Part shown: one piece after another, positions 9,276 to 18,511 of the stretch
Position numbering within the stretch: position 1 is the stretch's first letter
Layout: every line of letters starts with the position of its first letter
NCBI RefSeq assembly: GCF_905220705.1
Contig: NZ_CAJNAT010000001.1
Span: 806,001-870,000 of the forward strand
Direction of reading: 5' to 3'
Origin: Paraburkholderia domus
Lineage (GTDB): Bacteria; Pseudomonadota; Gammaproteobacteria; Burkholderiales; Burkholderiaceae
Length of the DNA stretch: 64,000 bases
Position numbers and translations under genes: made by a program
Notes under the pieces: model-generated
The model's input: only the letters and a program-made list of their open reading frames with translations
What the model was told of the DNA's origin: nothing
Databases searched by the model: none

Positions 9276-9740
9276 CTAAACCACGCCCGCAGGCAGCCCG
9301 ATACCGCGCGCCATGCCGGTAGCCGCGAACACCATCAACACCAGCAATACGGTCTGGACCACACTGAAACGTGCATACGTACGCGCTTTTCGCAAATCGG
9401 GTGGAGCGCCGTTCCTGATAGAAGCTCGCCAACGTATCAGGCCGAGCATCGTCGGGACCTCGAGGATGAGTATCAGCACGAGCAGCGTAATCTTGACGTG
9501 AAAGAGCGGCTCATGAAGGTAATAGTCGGCGCCCTTTTCGAAACCACCGAAAGCGCGCATCAGACCGGTAACGATCAATACCAACGCCGAAATGCCCCAC
9601 CGCGAGTCAGAGCGGAATACGGATCGCAACGCAGCGGGCACGCTGGCTCGCCGCAATGACCAGGTGCGCCGGAGAATCGACGCGAGGGCAAAGCCATAAG
9701 CGAGTAGATGAAGGGCGGCAAGCAACCAGCGAACCAGCAT
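9276..9740 (-). CDS. DUF2214-type membrane protein, 154 aa
   Basis: Small inner-membrane protein with about four hydrophobic helices. The signature RAFGGFEKGADYYL followed by a hydrophobic helix and the loop before the third helix match what I remember of DUF2214. No function is established for the family. I placed the start at ATG 9740 (MLVRWLLAALH), which begins directly with the first helix; the frame stays open to 9818 but those residues look non-coding. It is convergent with the ABC exporter gene. The 194 bp between the two stops show no clear terminator. Confidence 0.7.
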   Translation of the reverse strand: MLVRWLLAALHLLAYGFALASILRRTWSLRRASVPAALRSVFRSDSRWGISALVLIVTGLMRAFGGFEKGADYYLHEPLFHVKITLLVLILILEVPTMLGLIRWRASIRNGAPPDLRKARTYARFSVVQTVLLVLMVFAATGMARGIGLPAGVV

Positions 9741-9896
9741 AGCGACTCCTGCAAACGACGCAATACGATCGATGTAGGTCTCACCCACCCACCGAAACGC
9801 CGGGTGGCACTTTTTCACTTCTTATTATCGACTACAGCTCACTCTACGACGCCCGCTTCGGCGGCGAGATGTGGCCGACTGCACAAAGCGCCCGAT

Positions 9897-10751
9897 TCAG
9901 ACTTGCCGCAACGACGTGTCGAGCGCACGCGCGGCGACCCGATCGCCCTCGGTAGTCAGCGCGGTACGGAACACGGTTTGCCGATTGTGGCCTGCCGCAG
10001 CCGGCGAATCCCATAGCAGTTCGATTTTCGGACGTCGTCCGAAGCCGCCGCGGGCCAACGCAGGCGCGCCCACCGGACCGAGCGGCGCCGCTGGCCCACC
10101 CGGCTGGCCAGCAACACCGAACGCCACCGCGGGGGCAGGCGTTGGCGTCGCGCTTGCGCCGTGATCCGCCGCCCATCGTACAGACAATTCGCGGGCGTCG
10201 TACTGACCCACCTTGCGACGCTCGGCCCAGACGACCACCGTGCGCGTGACCGGATCGAGCGCGACCGCGTAGCGGCCGATTGCAAAGCGTCGCGCCGCGA
10301 TATTGGTTCGCCACAGCGCGCGCGGCCGGCAAATCCACATGACGGCCGCGTACAACGCCGGCGCAGCCAATAGCCAGCCGTTGGTGGCCGCCACCGCTTG
10401 TGCGGCGCGCCGCCAACCCGCGCTCGCCGCAAACGCGCCGACCGACCAGACCGCAAACAGGAATCCGAGGAAAGCAAACAGGCGCAGTGCCTGCCGCAGC
10501 CATTGCGGCAGCGGATGAAAGGGACGCTCGGCCACGGCGCGCGCGCCCGGCAGGAAGATCAGCAGGAACAGGAACACCAGGTTGATGCATGCCCACGGCG
10601 AGGACACCATCGCCGACAGCGATGCGCCCAAGTCCATCTGCGCCATCGAAAAAAGCCAGCGAGCAAGGAGCACGAGACCGATGGCGCGCAACGCGAAAAT
10701 CGTTCCGGCGCCGGGCGCCGCGTTCGCACGCGTCTCTTTCGTTCTCGGCAA
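9897..10751 (-). CDS. hypothetical membrane protein, 284 aa
   Basis: I do not recognise the family. The N-terminal half carries about four hydrophobic segments (residues 18-36, 50-70, 88-112 and 122-142). The C-terminal half is soluble, contains a strand-rich stretch (RRFAIGRYAVALDPVTRTVVVWAE) shown here only as a type, and an Ala/Gly/Pro-rich linker before GGFGRRPKIELLWDS. The start is TTG at 10751, supported by an AGGAGG ribosome site five bases upstream; the nearby ATG at 10756 is out of frame. A -10 TATAAT and an inverted repeat lie just upstream, so the gene probably has its own regulated promoter. Confidence 0.65.
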   Translation of the reverse strand: MPRTKETRANAAPGAGTIFALRAIGLVLLARWLFSMAQMDLGASLSAMVSSPWACINLVFLFLLIFLPGARAVAERPFHPLPQWLRQALRLFAFLGFLFAVWSVGAFAASAGWRRAAQAVAATNGWLLAAPALYAAVMWICRPRALWRTNIAARRFAIGRYAVALDPVTRTVVVWAERRKVGQYDARELSVRWAADHGASATPTPAPAVAFGVAGQPGGPAAPLGPVGAPALARGGFGRRPKIELLWDSPAAAGHNRQTVFRTALTTEGDRVAARALDTSLRQV

Positions 10752-10801
10752 AGCATCCTCCTGTCGTCGGCGGGCGCCGCAGCCAAATTTGCGGCACGGC
10801 C

Positions 10802-10844
10802 ATTATAGGGATATTACCGAGACCGGCTCACCGTTACCGGTCTC
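10802..10844 (-). promoter_or_regulatory. promoter with overlapping operator-like inverted repeat
   Basis: On the minus strand a perfect TATAAT (10802-10807) lies about 50 bp upstream of the TTG start at 10751. The inverted repeat GAGACCGG-N10-CCGGTCTC (10819-10844) covers the position where a -35 box would be. No good -35 hexamer is visible, as expected for a promoter needing an activator or blocked by a repressor. Confidence 0.45.
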
Positions 10845-10891
10845 AAAACTGCACTTTCTGCCGCTCACGGTGCCAAAACGCGGCGCGCATG

Positions 10892-10932
10892 CAACAACGC
10901 CCCGTGGGCAAGATGCACGCGGGGCGTTGTTG
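10892..10932. repeat. 13-bp perfect inverted repeat downstream of the glycosyltransferase gene
   Basis: Arms CAACAACGCCCCG (10892-10904) and CGGGGCGTTGTTG (10920-10932) enclose 15 nt. It lies about 95 bp past the glycosyltransferase stop. There is no T tract on either strand, so it may be an RNA 3'-end stabiliser or a non-canonical terminator. Confidence 0.5.
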
Positions 10933-11026
10933 GGGTGCAGCCGGACCACCTGATCGCCGGGGACGCCGAGCCAAAGGCACCCAACGCGCTCCGGCAAGCC
11001 GGCCTGACTGCTTTTACTTACTGTGC

Positions 11027-12091
11027 TTAGCTAGCGTTGACTTCGCGCAACACCGTGCGATGCTTCTGACGCAGCAACTCTTCGTAGGTGGCGACGTAGT
11101 TCTGCGCCATCACCTTCGACGAGAAGCGCGACTCGAACTCCGCACGCACCTTGGCGCGCGGCAGCGTGTGCAGGCGCTTCACAGCGGCAACAGCACTGAT
11201 TTCGTCTTCCACGACGAAACCCGACACGCCGTTTTCGATCACTTCCGGCACCGAACCGCGGTTGAACGCGATCACCGGCGTACCGCAAGCCATTGCTTCG
11301 ATCATCACCAGACCGAAGGGCTCCGGCCAGTCGATCGGGAACACCAGTGCATGCGCGTTGCCGAGGAACTCACGCTTTTCGGCTTCACCGATTTCGCCAA
11401 TGTATTCGACGTGCGGGAGCGCCATCAGCGGCTTGATCACTTCTTCGTAATAGGCACGATCGGCCTTGTCGATCTTGGCGGCGACCTTGAGCTTCATGCC
11501 TGCCTGGCCGGCGATGCGGATCGCGCGGTCGAGACCCTTCTCCGGCGAGACGCGGCCAAGGAATGCGAGGTAGCCCGGCTCGACGTCCTTGATCGGCGTG
11601 AGCACGTTTTCCGGCAGGCCGTGATAAACGGTTTGCAGCCAGTTCGCCTGTTGCAGCGGCATGCGCTGGTTGTCCGAAATCGACACCACCGGCACGTCGC
11701 TGAACGTATTGAAGATCGGTTGCAGTTCCGGCAGATCGAGACGGCCGTGCAGCGTAGTCAGGAACGGCACCGGCTGGCGGGCGAACAGCGAGAACGGGTA
11801 GTAATCGATGTGGAAATGCAGCACGTCGAATTCGTCCGCGCGGCGGCGCACTTCTTCGAGCAGCAGCATGTGCGGCGCCATCACGTCGCGAATGGTCGGG
11901 TCGAGGCGCAGCGCCTGCGGCCAGAAAGCTTCGAGTTTCGCCGAGGTTTGCGAATCGCCGCTTGCGAAAAGCGTGACGTCATGGCCCTGTTCAACCAAAG
12001 CTTCAGTCAGGTAGGACACCACGCGTTCCGTCCCGCCGTAAAGCTTGGGAGGAACCGCCTCGTGCAAGGGAGCGATTTGAGCGATTCGCAT
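11027..12091 (-). CDS. GT4-type glycosyltransferase, 354 aa
   Basis: Retaining GT-B glycosyltransferase. The N-terminal Rossmann half begins MRIAQIAPL and has the glycine-rich loop PKLYGGTERVVSYL. The C-terminal half carries GRVSPEKGLDRAI and the nucleotide-sugar site DWPEPFGLVMIEAMACGTP with the family E-x7-E arrangement. The start at 12091 follows a GAGGAG ribosome site; the frame remains open to 12286 without one. The acceptor is unknown. Neighbouring ABC exporters and trehalose genes make envelope glycolipid or stress-related polysaccharide work plausible, but that is inference. The 12092-12688 gap contains an AT-rich patch near 12280-12460 and no gene I can support. Confidence 0.85.
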   Translation of the reverse strand: MRIAQIAPLHEAVPPKLYGGTERVVSYLTEALVEQGHDVTLFASGDSQTSAKLEAFWPQALRLDPTIRDVMAPHMLLLEEVRRRADEFDVLHFHIDYYPFSLFARQPVPFLTTLHGRLDLPELQPIFNTFSDVPVVSISDNQRMPLQQANWLQTVYHGLPENVLTPIKDVEPGYLAFLGRVSPEKGLDRAIRIAGQAGMKLKVAAKIDKADRAYYEEVIKPLMALPHVEYIGEIGEAEKREFLGNAHALVFPIDWPEPFGLVMIEAMACGTPVIAFNRGSVPEVIENGVSGFVVEDEISAVAAVKRLHTLPRAKVRAEFESRFSSKVMAQNYVATYEELLRQKHRTVLREVNAS

Positions 12092-12688
12092 AATGAAGAA
12101 CTCCTCGTAAAAAATCAGGCAAAAGTACTGCGTTTGGTAAAAGCGACTCGCTTGCTCGCCAGGGCAGTCTGGCCGGATATGCCGGCGCGGGCCTGATTCT
12201 TTCGAGAAATCCTGCGATGGATCGCTTGGGTAGTGAGCCCAGATCAGCTGTTCAGTGTCTGCGCATGTGCCGGTAAACGCACACAAAGCACCTACGTTGA
12301 CAAACTGTCAGATATTTCGGTGGGCCAACAGAGCATGCATTATCGGTGCCGGGGATCTCGCTGCACCACAACATTTCAAAGTCTTTACGTTGTTACAAAG
12401 GCGAAACACTTTACAAACCCTTGTTTTATAAGACAGTTCTACAGTAGCAACTGGCTTGCAACGCTGACCCGAAGACGGCAGCTGTAAGTTCCTGCGTCAA
12501 CTTTACCGGCAGGCATTGAAGAAATGCCGCACCGCGTTGAATGCAATTTGTAATTATATCCCGAAATAGCCCGCAGCTCGCGTGAACCACCGCCCCCATC
12601 GGCAGGTCAAGCGAGCATCAGATCGCGGTCGTCTATCGCGAAATCAATCGCGCCATCGCCCGGATACACAGGGCGCAATCGCTTTTGC

Positions 12689-14620
12689 ATGTTTACAATG
12701 CGAAGCATCGGCTTCGTGGCGAACTCTTTCGCAGTGGCCCATGCCTTGCAAGCACAACCCGAAACACATCGACCTCACGATCAATTGGAACACTTAACCA
12801 TCGCCCAGCGTAATGCCCAGAACGCAAAGCTTGCGAGCTATGCGCATAGGCCGCTTGCGTTTCTTTTCCGCTTTATCCGCCGCCATCCGCTCGCGCATGC
12901 GATCGTTCTGTGCAGTGTGTTTGCGGCCGTGGGCTGCGCGCTCGCTTCGCAATATGCGATCAAGCATCTGATCGACGTGCTCGGCGAAGGCCGGCATCAT
13001 CCCGGTCCGCTGTGGGGCGCGTTCGCCATCCTGGTCGGCCTGATCGCAGCGGACAATCTGCTGTGGCGGGTCGGCGGCTGGGTTGCCGCGCATACGTTCG
13101 TGGCCGTAACCGGCGACTTGCGGCGCGATCTGTTCCAGTACTTGAGCGGCCACTCGCCTACTTACTACTCGGAGAAACAGCCGGGCATGCTGGCGAGCCG
13201 CATCACGGCCACCTCGAACGCGGTCTACACCGCCGAAAACACCACCGCCTGGAACGTACTGCCGCCGTGTATCGCGGTGCTCGGCGCGATCGTGATGATC
13301 ACCGCGGTGAATCCGCTGATGGCGGGCGGGCTGATGCTGTGCTCGGCCATTCTGTCGGTCGTGCTTTATAAACTTGCCGGGCGTGGCTCGGCGCGGCACC
13401 ACCATTTCGCGACCAAAGCGGCGTCAGTGGACGGCGAATTGGTCGACGTGATCAGCAATATGGGTCTCGTGCGCGCCTTCGGCATGACGATTCGCGAGCA
13501 GCAGCGTTTCGGCGCAACCGTCAAGGCGGAAATGGATGCGCGCCAGCAGAGCCTGCTGTATCTGGAAAAGCTGCGCCTGCTGCATGCGGTGATCACCGCG
13601 CTGCTGTCGGCGGGCTTGCTGGGCTGGGCACTGTGGCTGTGGGATCAAGGCCGTGCGACCTCCGGCGACATCGTGCTGGTCAGCTCACTCGGCTTCACGA
13701 TTCTGCACGGCACACGCGATCTGGCCGTGGCGCTGGTCGACGTCACGCAGCACGTCGCGCGGCTCGCGGAAGCCGTTCGCACCCTGCTTGAACCGCACGG
13801 CATGCCGGATCGCGATGGCGCCTCCGAACTCGTGCCGCAAGGCGGCCGGGTCGATTTCGAAAGCGTGACGTTTGCCTACCCGCGCCGCCGGCCGATTCTC
13901 GATCACTTCGACCTGCATATCGAGCCGGGCCAGCGAGTCGGCCTGATCGGCAAGTCGGGCGCGGGCAAGTCCACCGTGCTGGCGCTGCTGCAGCGGTTCT
14001 ATGAGACGCAGGGCGGCGCCATCAAGATCGACGGTCAGGACATCGCCGCGATCGCCCAGGACAGCTTGCGCCACGCAATCGCGCTGGTACCGCAGGATAT
14101 TTCCCTGTTCCATCGCACGGTGTACGAGAACATCGCCTATGGCCGCCCTGAAGCAAGCCGCGACGAAGTGCTCGCCGCCGCGCGCGAAGCCCGCTGCAGC
14201 GACTTCATCGAAGCCATGCCGGAAGGGTACGACACCATCGTCGGCGACCGCGGCGTCAAGCTGTCCGGCGGACAGCGCCAGCGGATCGCGATTGCGCGGG
14301 CGATCCTGAAGAACGCGCCGATCCTGCTGCTCGACGAAGCCACCTCGGCACTCGACAGCGCATCGGAAGAAGCGATCCAGAAGGCGCTCGACCGGCTGAT
14401 GGTGGGCCGCACGGTCATAGCGATCGCGCACCGGTTGTCGACGTTGAACACGTTCGACCGGATCATCGTGATGAGCGCCGGCAAGGTGATCGACGACGGC
14501 AGTCCGGAAGAGTTGCGCCAACGGCCGGGCCTGTATCGCGATCTGCTCTTGAAGCAGCACGGCAAGGGAACCACGCTGCATATCGGCGGCAAGAAGGTGG
14601 ACGAACAGCACGTGGTCTGA
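12689..14620 (+). CDS. ABC exporter, fused permease and ATPase (MsbA type), up to 643 aa
   Basis: Second half-size exporter of the window. The permease domain (six helices, about residues 60-350) includes a periplasmic loop after ASQYAIKHLIDVL. The ATPase holds Walker A GKSGAGKST, Q-loop ALVPQDISLFHR, signature LSGGQRQR, Walker B ILLLDEATSALD and the H-loop AIAHRLSTL. The ATG at 12689 is the first in frame, but the first 45 residues look unlike the family and the true start may lie further in. It shares general architecture with the exporter at 7204, yet the permease domains are clearly different, so I would not call them a recent duplication. A UUCG-loop terminator follows the stop. Confidence 0.88.
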   Translation: MFTMRSIGFVANSFAVAHALQAQPETHRPHDQLEHLTIAQRNAQNAKLASYAHRPLAFLFRFIRRHPLAHAIVLCSVFAAVGCALASQYAIKHLIDVLGEGRHHPGPLWGAFAILVGLIAADNLLWRVGGWVAAHTFVAVTGDLRRDLFQYLSGHSPTYYSEKQPGMLASRITATSNAVYTAENTTAWNVLPPCIAVLGAIVMITAVNPLMAGGLMLCSAILSVVLYKLAGRGSARHHHFATKAASVDGELVDVISNMGLVRAFGMTIREQQRFGATVKAEMDARQQSLLYLEKLRLLHAVITALLSAGLLGWALWLWDQGRATSGDIVLVSSLGFTILHGTRDLAVALVDVTQHVARLAEAVRTLLEPHGMPDRDGASELVPQGGRVDFESVTFAYPRRRPILDHFDLHIEPGQRVGLIGKSGAGKSTVLALLQRFYETQGGAIKIDGQDIAAIAQDSLRHAIALVPQDISLFHRTVYENIAYGRPEASRDEVLAAAREARCSDFIEAMPEGYDTIVGDRGVKLSGGQRQRIAIARAILKNAPILLLDEATSALDSASEEAIQKALDRLMVGRTVIAIAHRLSTLNTFDRIIVMSAGKVIDDGSPEELRQRPGLYRDLLLKQHGKGTTLHIGGKKVDEQHVV

Positions 14621-14654
14621 GCAACGCGCCGCCCTCTGCTACTTCAGAACCAAA

Positions 14655-14685
14655 CAAAAAAGCCGCTTTCGAGCGGCTTTTTTGC
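14655..14685. terminator. bidirectional terminator with TTCG loop
   Basis: AAAAAAGCCGCT and AGCGGCTTTTTT form a stem capped by TTCG. It lies between the ABC exporter (plus) and otsA (minus) and can serve both. Confidence 0.85.
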
Positions 14686-14720
14686 CTTCCGGGGCGGTAC
14701 TAACCGCGCCCGACAGTCAC

Positions 14721-16181
14721 CTATCCGACCGTGGTTTCGCGCGCGGTCTTCTTACCCGATCCGGCACGCACCTTCACGGTTCGGGTGCTCTTCGCACCAT
14801 CGACGCTCTGAAGATCGCGCATGAAGTTATCGCGCCACACCGACACGTTGTTCTCGCGCAACTGCACCATCATGTCGCGATGACGCGCCTGACGCTCCAC
14901 AAGCGACATCTCCAGCGCCTTGGCCAGCGCCTCGGCCATACCGTCAATATCGACCGGATTCACGATCAACGCGCCATCCAGTTCCTGCGCGGCACCGGCA
15001 AAGCGTGACAGCACCAGCACGCCCGGATTCTCCGGATCCTGCGCCGACACATACTCCTTCGCGACAAGGTTCATGCCGTCGCGCAACGGTGTGACGTAGC
15101 CGACATGCGCCGTGCGAAACAGCGCGGCTAGCACGGAGCGCTCGTACTGCTTGTGGATGTACAGGATCGGCGTCCAGTCCAGCTCGGCAAAGCGGCCATT
15201 GATACGCCCCGACTCCCCTTCGAGCTGCAGGCGGATGTCCTGATAGGCGTGCATGTCGGCGCGCGTCGGCGGTGCGATTTGCAGGAACGAAACCTGGTTG
15301 CGTTGCGCCGTAGCGTGTTCCAGCAGACGCTCGAACGCGCGGAAACGTTCGACCAGTCCCTTCGAATAATCGAGGCGGTCCACGCTCATGATCAGCTTGC
15401 GGGAATGCAGCGCGGTCTTCATCGTGCGCACCGGCTTGCCGCGCTCGCCCGCTTTCGCGAGCTCGGCGATTTCGTCCGGATAGACGCCGATTGGATAAGC
15501 CGCCGCGCGCAAGGTGCGGCCGAACGCGTGCACGGTCAGCGGGCCGCTGCCCGACATATCGACCGTACCGTTTGCCTCATTGACGATGTAATCGCAGAAC
15601 GCCCGCAAATCCGGCGCCGTCTGAAAACCGAGCAGATCGAACGAACAGAGCGCTTCGACCAGCTCGCGATGCGGCGGCACGGCCAGCAGCACCTGCGAAG
15701 CCGGAAACGGAATATGCAGAAAGAAGCCGATGCGATTTTTCACACCGGCCGCGCGCAGCGCCTGGGCAAACGGAATCAGGTGGTAGTCGTGGACCCAGAT
15801 CACATCGTCTTCGCGCAATAGCGGGACGAGTTGCTGGGCGAGCCACGCATTGACACGGCAATAGCCTTCGAAGTCGTGCCGGTCGTACTGCAGCAGATCG
15901 GCGCGATAGTGGAACGCGGGCCACAGCGTGGCGTTCGAGAAACCGCGGTAGTACTGGTCGTAGTCGCGGCGCATCAGCGCGATGGTCGCGAAGGTCACCG
16001 GTCCGCGCTCCTCGACCTTGATCTGCGGCTGGCCCGAGCTGAGCACGTCGCCGCTCCAGCCGAACCACATGCCGCCGGTTTCCTTCAGCGCGTCATACAC
16101 GCCGACCGCCAGACCGCCTGCGGCCGGACCGCCTTCCGAAATAGGTGCGACCCGGTTCGATACGATGATCAGTCGGCTCAT
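14721..16181 (-). CDS. otsA: trehalose-6-phosphate synthase, 486 aa
   Basis: Transfers glucose from UDP-glucose to glucose-6-phosphate, the first step of trehalose synthesis (GT20). It begins MSRLIIVSNRVAPISEGGPA with the N-terminal substrate loop. Other landmarks are MWFGWSGDV, VHDYHLIPFA, HIPFPASQVLL, the catalytic-cleft SVDRLDYSKGL, and near the C-terminus RDGMNLVAKEYV. The start at 16181 matches the family; upstream in-frame codons to 16373 overlap otsB and are rejected. The C-terminal tail is basic (KTRTVKVRAGSGKK). otsB lies 55 bp upstream on the same strand, so the two form an operon. Confidence 0.96.
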   Translation of the reverse strand: MSRLIIVSNRVAPISEGGPAAGGLAVGVYDALKETGGMWFGWSGDVLSSGQPQIKVEERGPVTFATIALMRRDYDQYYRGFSNATLWPAFHYRADLLQYDRHDFEGYCRVNAWLAQQLVPLLREDDVIWVHDYHLIPFAQALRAAGVKNRIGFFLHIPFPASQVLLAVPPHRELVEALCSFDLLGFQTAPDLRAFCDYIVNEANGTVDMSGSGPLTVHAFGRTLRAAAYPIGVYPDEIAELAKAGERGKPVRTMKTALHSRKLIMSVDRLDYSKGLVERFRAFERLLEHATAQRNQVSFLQIAPPTRADMHAYQDIRLQLEGESGRINGRFAELDWTPILYIHKQYERSVLAALFRTAHVGYVTPLRDGMNLVAKEYVSAQDPENPGVLVLSRFAGAAQELDGALIVNPVDIDGMAEALAKALEMSLVERQARHRDMMVQLRENNVSVWRDNFMRDLQSVDGAKSTRTVKVRAGSGKKTARETTVG

Positions 16182-16236
16182 GAAGCGCGATTCCCGATGC
16201 AGTAAGTCATAGTCGTTGGGCGATGCGGCGTCACCA

Positions 16237-16986
16237 TCACGCTCCGCGCGCGGCCGCGACAATCGATTCCAGCCAGTCGAGCAACATCGTGACAGACTCG
16301 ACGCGCGTATGCGCCGTCGTGTCGCCCGCGCCCACCTTGATCGACAGGCCACCGCGCTCATCGACGACGGCAAAGCCTTTCTCGTCGGTCAGATCGTCGC
16401 CGGCAAACACTGGATTGCGGCCGACGAACGGCGGCTCCTCCAGGAACGCGCGCATCGCTCGGCCCTTGTCGACATCTTTCGGTTTGATTTCGTAGACCAT
16501 TTTGCCCGGCTGCAATACATACGAGCCGGGGTAATCGCCAACCAGCCGCTCGGTCGCCTCGCGCGCCACCGTCTCGCGGTCGGGCGCATTGCGGTAGTGC
16601 AGCGCCAGCGCTGCGCCTTTGATTTCGAGCAGCATGCCCGGATGTTCGTTGACGACCTGCGCGAGCACCTGCTCCATGCGCAACAGGCGCTCGTCGTGAA
16701 AGCCGATACGCTGCGTGTCGCCGTTCGCGTCGCGCCGCTCGGCACCGTGCAGACCGGCGATCGGCAAATCGGGCATGCCGAGAAAACCGTCGATGCTGTC
16801 GATGCCACGGCCCGACAAGATCGCGACCGCACCGTTCGTGAGACTGCGCAACTCGCTCAACAACTCGATGACGCGTGGTTGCACCAGCACGCCGTCCGGC
16901 GTGGGTGCGAGTTCGACGAGCGTGCCGTCGAAGTCGAAGAAAAATGCCGTCTCGCTGGGAGACAGAACAGCCGGAAGTGCTTGCAT
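16237..16986 (-). CDS. otsB: trehalose-6-phosphate phosphatase, 249 aa
   Basis: HAD-family phosphatase that converts trehalose-6-phosphate to trehalose, a compatible solute for osmotic and desiccation stress. The nucleophile motif is FFFDFDGTLVELAP (DxDGT), motif II is VAILSGRG, and the metal-binding motif IV is FAGDDLTDEKGF. Length and domain layout match OtsB. It precedes otsA in the same transcript. The 16987-17359 stretch upstream separates it from the divergent sco gene and must hold both promoters; I see no clear hexamers or operators there. Confidence 0.95.
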   Translation of the reverse strand: MQALPAVLSPSETAFFFDFDGTLVELAPTPDGVLVQPRVIELLSELRSLTNGAVAILSGRGIDSIDGFLGMPDLPIAGLHGAERRDANGDTQRIGFHDERLLRMEQVLAQVVNEHPGMLLEIKGAALALHYRNAPDRETVAREATERLVGDYPGSYVLQPGKMVYEIKPKDVDKGRAMRAFLEEPPFVGRNPVFAGDDLTDEKGFAVVDERGGLSIKVGAGDTTAHTRVESVTMLLDWLESIVAAARGA

Positions 16987-17359
16987 CGGTTAATTTTGCC
17001 TTTCAGCCTTCTGCGGCCGGAAAAGTGTGCGCATCTTACCGCGCATCCGTCAATTTTTCGAGGAAGTAAGCCAGGACGCAAGCCTGTCCGGGCGGCACGG
17101 CCGATGCCACGGACGATTGCGTTCAAAAAGAGAACAATCCGGCTTCAGCCAGCTTTCAGTCGCCTGCGTCAAATTGCCTCGCAAACCATGCGCCCGCCGG
17201 CGCTCTACGACGTCATCAGACATTTTGCGATACAGTCGCAGCCACGCAGACCATTGCAGCGACGACCCTATTTGCTCACGATGACGGGCCGCGCGCTTTG
17301 TACGAACTACGCCGCGTCCATTCACGGGCAGCGTCACCCGGCACTCTTCAATCGAGTCA

Positions 17360-18022
17360 TTGAACCCTGCTTTGTTCCCGATCATCTCGTCCCACCAGCA
17401 GCAGCCGAATCTCACAACGCCGCGCCGGCCGTGGTCCGGACGCCTGGTCGCCTTGGCCGTCATGGTGGGCGCGCTAACCGGCTGCACGCATCGCACCGAA
17501 CCGTTCCAGTTGACCAATGTGACCGGCCACCTGCCGGATCTCGATTTCACGCTGACCGGCGACGACGGCCGCGCCGTAACCGGTGATTCGTTTAAGGGCC
17601 GCACCTCGCTCGTCTACTTTGGCTACACGCACTGTCCGGACGTCTGCCCTGAAACGATGGGCCGCCTGATGCAGGTGCTCGGCAAGCTCGGCCCGGACGC
17701 GCAAAAAGTGCGCATCCTGTTCATCACGGTCGACCCGGCGCGCGATACGCCAAAAGCCTTGCATGACTACGTCGGTGCCTTCGACTCGCAACACGCCGAG
17801 GGCCTGACCGGCACGGACTGGCAAATCGAGTCGCTCGCCAAGCGTTACCGGGTCGCCTATCAGATGGAAAAGCGCGACCCCAACGGCAATTACGAAGTCA
17901 CCCATAGCTCGGCCGTCTACGTGTTCGATCAGCAGGGCCACGCTCGCTTGCTCGCCACCGATCACGATACTCCTGATGCGATCGCGCAAGACCTGCGCCG
18001 TATCATTGATGACCGTTCCTGA
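17360..18022 (+). CDS. SCO1/SenC-family copper-binding thioredoxin-fold lipoprotein, about 220 aa
   Basis: Membrane-anchored periplasmic protein that delivers copper to, or keeps reduced, the CuA site of cytochrome c oxidase. The copper ligands are the CxxxC of THCPDVCPET and a later His in EVTHSSAVYVFD. The N-terminus has arginines, a hydrophobic stretch and GALTGC, which reads as a lipobox. The start is uncertain: the open frame begins with TTG at 17360, and the only ATG (near 17462) would leave too short a signal. It is the first gene of a three-gene copper/oxidase set with PCu(A)C and CtaG. Confidence 0.88.
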   Translation: MNPALFPIISSHQQQPNLTTPRRPWSGRLVALAVMVGALTGCTHRTEPFQLTNVTGHLPDLDFTLTGDDGRAVTGDSFKGRTSLVYFGYTHCPDVCPETMGRLMQVLGKLGPDAQKVRILFITVDPARDTPKALHDYVGAFDSQHAEGLTGTDWQIESLAKRYRVAYQMEKRDPNGNYEVTHSSAVYVFDQQGHARLLATDHDTPDAIAQDLRRIIDDRS

Positions 18023-18040
18023 CCCTTCCTGAGTTCAACC

Positions 18041-18502
18041 ATGTCGATCAAGATCAAAACGTTCGCCGCACTAAGCTGCACCGTCGCTCTCTCATTCGGT
18101 TTCGCAACGGCCGCGTTTGCCGCTGGTACTAACGCGATCAGCGCCAAAGACGCGTGGGTGCGCTGGCTGCCTAACAACCTGCCCGCGGCCGGCTACGTGA
18201 CGCTGGTGAACGCAAGTGACAAGCCGGTCGACCTCATCGACATTTCGAGCAACGACTACGGCGACGCAATGCTGCATCAAACGGTGTCCAACGGTTCGAC
18301 GCAAAAGATGGTGATGGTCGACAGGCTGACGGTGCCCGCGCACGGCCAGGTCGCGATCGCGCCCGGTGGCTACCACGTGATGCTCGAAGACGCGAAGCAC
18401 AAGGTCGCACCAGGCGACACCGTGCATCTGACGCTGAAGTTCTCCGACGGCGAAACGCTCGATACGCCGTTCGCCGTCAAGTCGCCCGCCCAGACCAAGT
18501 AA
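18041..18502 (+). CDS. PCu(A)C-family periplasmic copper chaperone, 153 aa
   Basis: Periplasmic Cu(I) chaperone for the CuA centre of cytochrome oxidase, usually acting with Sco. A Sec signal peptide ends at AFA near residue 28. The copper ligands appear as the Met/His pair in AMLHQTVSNGSTQKM and the HxM of GGYHVMLED, the arrangement expected for the family. It starts 18 bp after the sco stop and ends 9 bp before ctaG, so the three are almost certainly one operon. Confidence 0.9.
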   Translation: MSIKIKTFAALSCTVALSFGFATAAFAAGTNAISAKDAWVRWLPNNLPAAGYVTLVNASDKPVDLIDISSNDYGDAMLHQTVSNGSTQKMVMVDRLTVPAHGQVAIAPGGYHVMLEDAKHKVAPGDTVHLTLKFSDGETLDTPFAVKSPAQTK

Positions 18503-18511
18503 CGCGCTACG

